DNA of 64,000 nt from Diaporthe sp. PMI_573 (lineage: Eukaryota > Ascomycota > Sordariomycetes > Diaporthales > Diaporthaceae), in the NCBI GenBank assembly GCA_021399435.1, contig JAJTUP010000038.1, positions 124,001 to 188,000 of the forward strand, written 5' to 3'. Positions 57,698 to 64,000 of the stretch are shown one piece after another. Positions within the stretch are counted from its first letter, which is position 1; the number at the start of each line of letters is the position of its first letter. The notes under the pieces were generated by a model. The model did not search any database. It had not been told where the DNA came from and worked only from the letters and a program-made list of their open reading frames with translations. Made by a program: the position numbers and the translations under genes.

Positions 57698-59986
57698 AGT
57701 GATATACAAGAATGTCGCTCGTCCGAATATTGGCGAAAGGTTGGTAGTACAGGACAGAATGGGTTGTCTGCTGAGAAGTTCTCTAGCCCCGCCTTTGTCC
57801 ACGAGCAAAATGCGGAGCCGGATTTCCGCGCCCCTGCCAGGGCAAAATGACACAGAACCTAGAAAATCAACATTGTCTGCCCGGGTCATGATCGCCTAGC
57901 TACTGACCGAGTGCTAGAGATATACGCCGTTTACCATTCCCATACGTCCACCCAAAGAGTTGACTTAATACTGAATAGGACTTTGGGGGAGAGATCATCA
58001 AAGGCCATCCCCGGTGGATCCACCGTGTTACGTCCCATATAATCAGTGCTCTAATTATTGCAGTCTGCCGACTCGTAAGCTAACTTGCAAGGTCCGCGGA
58101 AACCCGCGGAGCACCAGTCTGACCGGTGACAAATATGTTCCGCGACATTCATCAGCTCGTTCTCCGTCTGTCGCGATGACAACCAGTGCAACTGTGGTAT
58201 CTCTTGTTGTGTTTACTTGTTCCGTGTACAAATATGGCAGATTGGGCAGGACTCTTTACCCCTGGCCCGAAGGTCCAAGCTGTGAGCGTTTCAATGCTCT
58301 CCGGGAGGGCACTTTTCGTGATAACGACCACCTCGAATTGTGACTACAACAACTTCTATAACAAGATCGGCCCCCGTCCCGACATCTACGACAACTATGA
58401 CTTGCGCATGGGCTTCAACTAGACCCATAAGTATGATATGGCGTCCGCCCCAGCCCACTATGCCTGGCAGGTCTCCTCCCCGTTTGGGGCCAGGCTGGCT
58501 CCTGAAGCTCCAGCTGGGCCTGTGAATGCTTCTTAGCCCATAATGAACCAATTTCAGATCGTAAACGAGCCCCGCCCGCAGCCACTAATCCAGCTCGTAT
58601 CCCATCAAGGACTAGGTGACGCGTCCCACTGCGTGCGGGCAGATTTTGATTCCTGGCAGCGCCCCTGAACAGCAACCTGGAGAAACTTCCAGCGCCTCTC
58701 ATCTGTGGCCATTCGCGCCACGCGATCTCATTGCAGAACCAAGCGCTGCCAGCGAACTTCAAGGCAATGTAGGCTCATGCAGCGCCTCCGAGAACCCAGA
58801 CCCGGTGTCGGCCGCTCCAATCGGGATGTCCATCTACTTCGACGACGTGATAAAGAAATGGACCAGGTTGAATCGTTGCCAACACAGTTCTGGACCCAAA
58901 AACGTAAAAGGCCAACTAGAGTCAACTAGGAAAGGTCAAGAGAGAGGATTTGGGAAGAAACTAAAGGCGATCAGCTGTTGGGATGGCCAAAGAGACATGG
59001 CAGGCAGGGGACAAGAAGCAGGGTGGGGGGGGGGGGGAGGGAGGGCAAAATCTGTCATGTTTTGCGAACTTGTCGTGGCTTGGTGCTTTCTGTATCCATT
59101 GTGCATACCAGATGCTGTGCTATGTCTGGGATTCGAGTAATTAAATTACGTCTTGATAAAAACTGAATCACTTGCAAGTAAATACTGCGGCCTTGGGCTA
59201 GCATCTAACACTTGACCAGCAAGGGCTAGATGTCAGCCCAACCAGACTCCTCAACGCGTGTGTGGGAAAAGGATTATCGCATTTCACTTCGGCGCTATGG
59301 CTTTGAGATCTTGAGGTGTAGGTCACAGGCTGGTCACACTCTGTGAGAGGCCCCCAGCCTCTATGAGTGGTTGAAGTTCTCTACTCATTGGACGTTGCCG
59401 TCATCTACAGCTTGATCTTTGCTTTCTCATTTCTACACCATATCGAAGCCTAAGGAAGTAGCGGAGATGAGCATAATAAAAGCAATTTCAGAATCCTCCA
59501 GCCGCTGTTCAGTTGTCGAAAGTAAAGCTCTTCCTTGTGTGATTCAAAACCCCATATATCCCACAGGAGAGCTACAAGTCAGCAAGTCACACTGGTCAAT
59601 GACGGTGGGTTTTAGGCCTCCTATGGGCTATACCAGCAGTTTTGATGATTTGAGGATATCTGCGACTGATAGACGCTTGCATTCTCCTCGCCAAACTCGC
59701 ACATATAAATATTTCACTGTGGGACCGCTATTCTCAATTAGTTCAGGTCTCCATCAACGCACACCCCAGAATCACAGAACATCAAGCAAAAACCCAGAAT
59801 CCTTCCATATTACTCTTCTCAATCTTGATCACCGAACTGCTGGAGTCCAATACTCCCACACGAGACAACTCCAGCCCCAAATCCATCATATTCGGCTATT
59901 CCATCTTTGGACTTCGCACTCGGAACAGTTCAACACACCGTCCCCAGCTTCGTACCAGACACCAGAAGAATCATCTACGATACAGA
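57698..59986. other. 2.3-kb intergenic region
   Basis: No confident gene. A short plus-strand frame at 58186-58422 is rejected below. A long G-run (about 59023-59039, one T and one A at its edges) is a simple-sequence tract. A TATA-like TATAAAT at 59704-59710 probably belongs to the small protein gene at 59987. Confidence 0.45.
59704..59710 (+). promoter_or_regulatory. TATA-like box of the 90-aa repeat protein gene
   Basis: TATAAAT 277 bases before the ATG, followed by CA/CT-rich leader sequence with TCAATC and CATCAAG transcription-start-like contexts. Confidence 0.35.
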
Positions 59987-60259
59987 ATGTCTGATAACAC
60001 CAACAAGCAGCCTAGGGCTTCTGCTGCAGCCGAGAAGTACGGCCATGAAGGCGTCGCCCACCGCCAGCCCGACCCCCAACTCCCCGAAGGACCTTCTTAC
60101 GCCGACCAGAAACAGGGTAATCCTGCCGCGGCCCACGACAAGTATGGCTATCATGGTCCCACAAGTGGTGGTATGAAGCAGTCTCCCGCAGCGCAGAAGT
60201 ATGAGTCTGGAGGTCCTGGCGAGTACAAGTCTTCCGCAGCCCAGAAGTATGGCTCTTAA
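59987..60259 (+). CDS. Small hydrophilic protein with A-A-x-K-Y repeats (90 aa)
   Basis: Short single-exon frame starting M-S-D-N-T-N-K-Q-P. It contains four spaced copies of a motif: A-A-E-K-Y-G-H, A-H-D-K-Y-G-Y, A-A-Q-K-Y-E-S and A-A-Q-K-Y-G-S, with Gly/Pro/Gln-rich spacers. No signal peptide, membrane segment or Cys. Such small, hydrophilic, disordered-looking proteins in fungi are often stress- or conidiation-linked, but I know no named family. The regular motif and the TATA-bearing leader support a real gene. An overlapping longer frame from 59825 uses an upstream start and is less likely. Confidence 0.55.
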   Translation: MSDNTNKQPRASAAAEKYGHEGVAHRQPDPQLPEGPSYADQKQGNPAAAHDKYGYHGPTSGGMKQSPAAQKYESGGPGEYKSSAAQKYGS

Positions 60260-60852
60260 GGTGGCCCTCCCCGACCCCTGCCCCGGGTGGCCCAAGACGA
60301 CGGCCCTGATGACTGGCTGCATGAGTACGGTTCTTTCCGAAATCGGCATTAGGATGATTCAAGCAGGGAGGGATGGCAAGTGTTGGGAGGGTGATTTTGG
60401 GTTGCGAAGCAATGAACATCGAAGGTAGAAGAGCTTAGCGCAAGCAAACCTGACAGAATACGCCCCTAATTAACACAATTTTGGTCCCGTGACATCACAT
60501 TACCATTCGAGGTTGACACACTGTGATTTATGAGCTGAGGTCATTGCCTCAAACTTCTCATGCAGTTTAGCAAGGATACTTGAACAGTGTGTTAGTCACT
60601 TGGAACCCCTGTGTTTTGACTCGGCATTTTCCTGCCATATGGGGTAAACAAGACTCAATGTACAAAGGCCTTGCAACATCTGATACTGACGGTGAGATTA
60701 GTATCGGAGATTGGGTTGCCACCGAATCATGTCACAGAGTTGCCGAAGTCTGAAAGGATGTGAACTCGAGGAATCTATTTGGGAATGTTTTCGGGCACTG
60801 TATTTCACCCAAAAACATGCCCTCCGAGAATTTGAAGGATCGAAATAGCTTA
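60260..60852. other. Convergent intergenic region
   Basis: About 590 bases between the small protein gene and the esterase gene, which end towards each other. No frame with motifs. No repeat seen. Confidence 0.5.
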
Positions 60853-62493
60853 TCACAACTCGTCCTTGACGTATGTCCCGGTTTCATTTGCCTCATAGCC
60901 AGAAACTCTGCAAGGAAATCCGGAATCCGTCTTAATCGCTGCCCCTGGATATGCACAAATTGGTCGGTGGTTCTGTACGTCGGTTGATTGCTCTTGGCCA
61001 AGGAGCACAGCGGGCAGCTCCTCAGGGACAACGCCATCTTCGACCCAGGACTCAAGAGTTCTTAGTGCATTGAGAGGGTACGGCACTCCCGCTGGAGCTG
61101 AGCAATGCGTTGCACCGGGGACCTCAAAATAACGATAATAGTCCTGGGTGGTGATATTGTTCGCTTGATCCCGGGCCAACACCTTTTCGTAGAATTTTCT
61201 CACAGAGAGAACTGGTACTGCTTCGTCATTCAATGAATGCCAGCTCAACATTTTCTTGCCGAGCTGCCGGAACTGATCCATGTCAGGATTACTGCTGCTG
61301 AACATTGCGTCCCATTCTGTGACACTCTCTCGAAACAGATGAGCGTAATCCATGTGCGACATTTCCGCTGGATCAAAGGAAGGGTCTTTTGCGACCATCA
61401 GCCGGATCCAGTCATCGGAGATCGTGAATGGCAAGCCGCGAGAGCAATGCTTGCTGCTGCAGAGCGTGTTTGCAGTCGCCATAAGCCCAACCAGAGCTGT
61501 GCCGGGCATGATGCTTGTGTATAACTGGTTTCCCTCCAGATCAACTGGTCCCTGAACAATAGTCTTGAACAGATCCACCGCATCTTCTGAGACCACGGTA
61601 GAAGATCCGTCGCAGTTAAAGGGATTGCCAACCAAGGTCATCGGGTCGAAATTGCAAAGGTCTGGTCTGGCGATCATGCCGTCCTTCACCCCGTCGAGGC
61701 CGTCACAGGACTCCAATACACCAGCCCTAATCGCCTCAAACTCGCAAGGTCGTGGATAAGTTCCCCTTTGATTCATGACAAATTGTGGCCAGTACATAGC
61801 CATCAGCAGAGCTGGGAAATTGATAGCAGGACAGCTTGTCAGGATGCCGTCGTAGTCGTTTGGGTACTTTCGGGCAATTGTAAGCCCTTGTCGTCCACCA
61901 GTTGAGCAGCCCTGCCAGTAAGAAAACTCCGGACCTGAGCCGTAGGCCTCGCGCACGATATGCTTGGCAATGACGGCCATGTCATGTAGAGCTCGGTGGC
62001 CAAAGTTGACGATGAGAGGGTAGTTCAGGTTACCAGGGCTCTTCATTAACCAGGAGTCAGCGGTACCGAAGAGGTCGTGATTGTAGCCGGCGTTTGTAGT
62101 GGCGACTGCGTAGCCTTGTGACGCGAGAGCTGACCTCAGGTCAGTGCCAGGTTCTCCGGCTGACCAGCCCCCTCCTCCAACTCCCACAAAACGCTTATTG
62201 AAGTTGGCAAGCGGCAGCCATACTTGCACAAACACTAGGTCATCGTGTCCGGGATGAGTGTAAGATACTGTGACATTGCATGCTCGCACACCATCGGGGC
62301 CGATAAGGGCGGCTTCTGGCGGCCATCCCGAGCCGCCCTTGTATCCGTCCAACACCGAGGTCTTGATCGAAGATAGTTGAGCACCCAGGAGTTCTGGGAA
62401 CGAGAAAGTCTCTGTAGCGCAAAAGTCGGTTCCTTTAGCGACGATACCTCTGCAAAGCAACAATGCTAAAGGACACTGCAAAGATGTTCGCAT
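60853..62493 (-). CDS. Tannase/feruloyl-esterase family secreted hydrolase (546 aa)
   Basis: Hydrolyses esters of phenolic acids such as gallate or ferulate, outside the cell. A longer frame opens at 62625, but the ATG at 62493 is followed directly by a signal-peptide-like segment (M-R-T-S-L-Q-C-P-L-A-L-L-L-C, residues 1-20), so that start is used. The family's characteristic CS-D-HC arrangement is visible: Cys196-Ser197 in Q-G-C-S-T-G-G-R-Q-G, Asp423 in S-L-N-D-E-A-V-P, and His463-Cys464 in A-T-H-C-S-A-P. The two Cys are expected to pair and hold the catalytic Ser and His together. N-x-S/T sequons (for example C-N-V-T at ~73) suggest glycosylation. Length and Cys content are normal. Whether it acts on tannins or feruloyl sugars cannot be read from sequence. 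Confidence 0.9.
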   Translation of the reverse strand: MRTSLQCPLALLLCRGIVAKGTDFCATETFSFPELLGAQLSSIKTSVLDGYKGGSGWPPEAALIGPDGVRACNVTVSYTHPGHDDLVFVQVWLPLANFNKRFVGVGGGGWSAGEPGTDLRSALASQGYAVATTNAGYNHDLFGTADSWLMKSPGNLNYPLIVNFGHRALHDMAVIAKHIVREAYGSGPEFSYWQGCSTGGRQGLTIARKYPNDYDGILTSCPAINFPALLMAMYWPQFVMNQRGTYPRPCEFEAIRAGVLESCDGLDGVKDGMIARPDLCNFDPMTLVGNPFNCDGSSTVVSEDAVDLFKTIVQGPVDLEGNQLYTSIMPGTALVGLMATANTLCSSKHCSRGLPFTISDDWIRLMVAKDPSFDPAEMSHMDYAHLFRESVTEWDAMFSSSNPDMDQFRQLGKKMLSWHSLNDEAVPVLSVRKFYEKVLARDQANNITTQDYYRYFEVPGATHCSAPAGVPYPLNALRTLESWVEDGVVPEELPAVLLGQEQSTDVQNHRPICAYPGAAIKTDSGFPCRVSGYEANETGTYVKDEL

Positions 62494-62985
62494 TTCGTCG
62501 TTTGAAGGCGCAAAATAAAGACACGTATAATGACACAATAGCTGCAGCGATAGTATGAAGGACTTTGCTGAGTTTATTGCAAGATGAAGGTAGAATATTC
62601 TTGACTGACAATCGGGTCGGGTCATTGTTGATGTGCGAAGTTTGCCGACTGTGGATCATGTGAGCCCGGACTCTCGTTCCGCGCGTCCCACGGAGCCCGG
62701 TTCCTAGTGTGGTCTTCGTCGGTCGTTGGCTCGTAGAGTGTCTCAATCCGCAAAAGAGTATTATCCGCCTATATCGTGACTATAAGAGCTCGGTAAGCTT
62801 TCCAGTACGAGGTGGGTTGACGGATAACACGTGCAATATGACTCGGACTGCCAAAGTGGGTGAAGCTGTCGACGTGCTTCAGGCTCCGTGATCACCCGTC
62901 ATCAATTGTTGCTTTAGACGATGACCTAGCTACAACATGGGGACCTAAAGACTCGGCTTCAACCTGGGTTCCAATTCATCAATCT
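62494..62985. other. Upstream region of the esterase gene
   Basis: About 490 bases, presumably the esterase promoter. No frame with motifs or repeats seen. Confidence 0.45.
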
Positions 62986-62989
62986 TGAC

Positions 62990-63300
62990 CTAGGAGCTTC
63001 TTGCTTTCGGGAGGGCACCCAGGCGCCACACGTGCGTACCGAGATATATAACAAAGCCGGGCCCAGGGTATGTCGAAGGACCAGCACCCCTCGAAGCGCG
63101 GTGTATAACTGCCGTCGAGCCCGCGCTCCTGGATCCGACCAAGCCCGCGGGCGACCAGTACCAATCTGGCTCCACGTCTTCCCACCTGTAGAGCGGGTCG
63201 AATATCTTGGAGACTAGCGGGCCCCGTATACCGTCCACGCGGCACTGCAGGATCTGGGCGTAGGCACCGTCGCGCACCCGAGGGGGAGTTGATGATGGAC
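62990..63300 (-). pseudogene. Frameshifted kinase-like fragment
   Basis: Reading down the minus strand, one frame gives C-R-V-D-G-I-R-G-P-L-V-S-K-I-F-D-P-L-Y, resembling the start of fungal protein-kinase-like proteins (V-x-K-I-F-D-P-L-Y). After about residue 45 the resemblance moves to another frame, L-D-G-S-Y-T-P-R-F-E-G-C-W-S-F-D-I-P-W. Neither frame has a start or the catalytic loop. It looks like a truncated relic with one frameshift. Identified from memory of the family, so moderate confidence. Confidence 0.42.
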
Positions 63301-63605
63301 ATTCTGTTTACGCGAGACTGTCATCGAGCGCATCTACATCTACAAACCCATCTCAACCCCGAGTTGGTCCGGTAGCAATACCCAACTAGTTTCAATGAGA
63401 AACAGAACGCACGAACGCACGAACCTTTCCTTTTACGCAACTCATCAGCTATCAGACTGCTTGCAATTCTGTGCAGATGTTCTTTGGCAATTTGCGCTGC
63501 CAAACTGGATCTAGGGTCTCCGTGACTGGGGCACGGCAAACGGGCATCAAGCTGACACAAATGAATTGCTGGAGCTTCCTTGCCATTCGCAAGCCTCCTG
63601 AGATC

Positions 63606-63758
63606 TGTTGAAATGTAAGCAATAGTGCTTAGTATTCAGACTATTCTAGCTTCGTGTAAGTGGGCCAGAGGCCCTCTATATATATTCGTCTTACAGGAAT
63701 AAAGATATTCCCTATTAATAATGCATTAATAATACACTTAGTCTAGAATATTCCAACA
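63606..63758 (-). repeat. LTR of a further copia-type element (153 bp), element runs off the window
   Basis: Starts TGTTGAAAT and ends ATTCCAACA, an 8-of-9 terminal inversion, with TATATATA inside. It is followed at once by TCCCCCC, which on the minus strand is a GGGGGGA polypurine tract. So this is the 3' LTR of a minus-strand element whose body continues beyond 64000. The second LTR is not in the window. Confidence 0.65.
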
Positions 63759-64000
63759 TCCCCCCTTAATCTAGTCCTTAAGATAGATTAGATATAGAGG
63801 AGTTATTCTAGTGTAAAAACCTATTAAATAGGGTAAAAGACACTAGTTATAGTGTAGGTTATAGGAAGGAAAGTATGGCTAGAAGTCAAAAAACCCGTAG
63901 GAAAAAGACTTTCCTGTATGTAGGCAAAAAACCCAAAAACTTTGGTCCACGGCGGATTTGAACTCGAACCCTTGGCTTTGTATAGTGTATTCACATTGGG
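63759..64000 (-). mobile_element. Start of the internal region of the same copia-type element (partial)
   Basis: AT-rich sequence after the tract, with no readable RT or RNase H in the 240 bases available. The last 60 bases contain GTTCAAATCC on the minus strand, weakly tRNA-like; not enough sequence to judge. Confidence 0.4.

Noticed and set aside
58186..58422. Plus-strand frame of 78 codons with a hydrophobic start
   Set aside because: Short, no motif, and no supporting splice or promoter signal.
63941..64000. Minus-strand GTTCAAATCC / GTGGACC resembling the 3' half of a tRNA
   Set aside because: T-arm stem does not pair and the 5' half would lie outside the window.
1..64000. CRISPR array, bacterial operon or rRNA genes
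   Set aside because: None seen; the organism is eukaryotic and no array of spaced identical repeats exists.

Overview
The window looks like a chromosomal segment of a filamentous ascomycete (Pezizomycotina, probably Sordariomycetes). Introns are 50-90 nt with GT...CTAAC/CTGAC...AG signals. Gene families are typical of moulds: a NACHT-type NLR, a CFEM/Pth11-like receptor, a fungal P450, a tannase-family esterase and a kinesin-14. A long AT-rich block carries retrotransposons full of TAG/TAA stops and C:G-to-T:A transitions, the mark of repeat-induced point mutation (RIP). No database search was possible; identifications rest on motifs and family knowledge.

Layout. (1) 1-26.1 kb is gene-rich: an 854-aa membrane protein (-), a secreted Cys-rich EF-hand protein (+, 3 exons), a kinesin-14 of the KlpA type (-, 6 exons), a LOA1/VPS66-like acyltransferase (+), mitochondrial dihydroxy-acid dehydratase ILV3 (-), a conserved 654-aa fungal protein of unknown function (+), a NACHT NLR-like protein (+) and an Old-Yellow-Enzyme-type flavin oxidoreductase (+). 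(2) 26,135-47,805 is one transposon island. An outer copia element (copia-A, 156-bp LTRs, target duplication GATTG) holds a gypsy element (gypsy-B, 187-bp LTRs, duplication TGCCC), which holds a second copia element (copia-C, 208-bp LTRs). Two ~525-bp repeats in opposite orientation and an intact 1.85-kb pogo/Fot1 transposon inserted later and are hardly mutated. (3) 47.8-63.6 kb is again genic: a CFEM receptor (+, 7 exons), then on the minus strand a BAHD/Tri101-like acyltransferase, a P450 (6 exons), a Nudix hydrolase and a tannase/feruloyl-esterase, plus a small repeat protein (+). A frameshifted kinase-like remnant and the LTR of another copia element end the window.

How the genes may work together. 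Most of the left arm is housekeeping or independent. With the 21.7-kb island removed, the flavin oxidoreductase lies about 1 kb from the receptor and within about 4-8 kb of the acyltransferase and P450. This could be a small tailoring-type metabolic group split by the transposons; no backbone synthase is visible, so it stays a hypothesis. The most unusual signals are the reconstructable nesting order, extra reading frames antisense to pol beside the 3' LTR of all three LTR elements, and a tRNA-like cloverleaf inside the mutated DNA.
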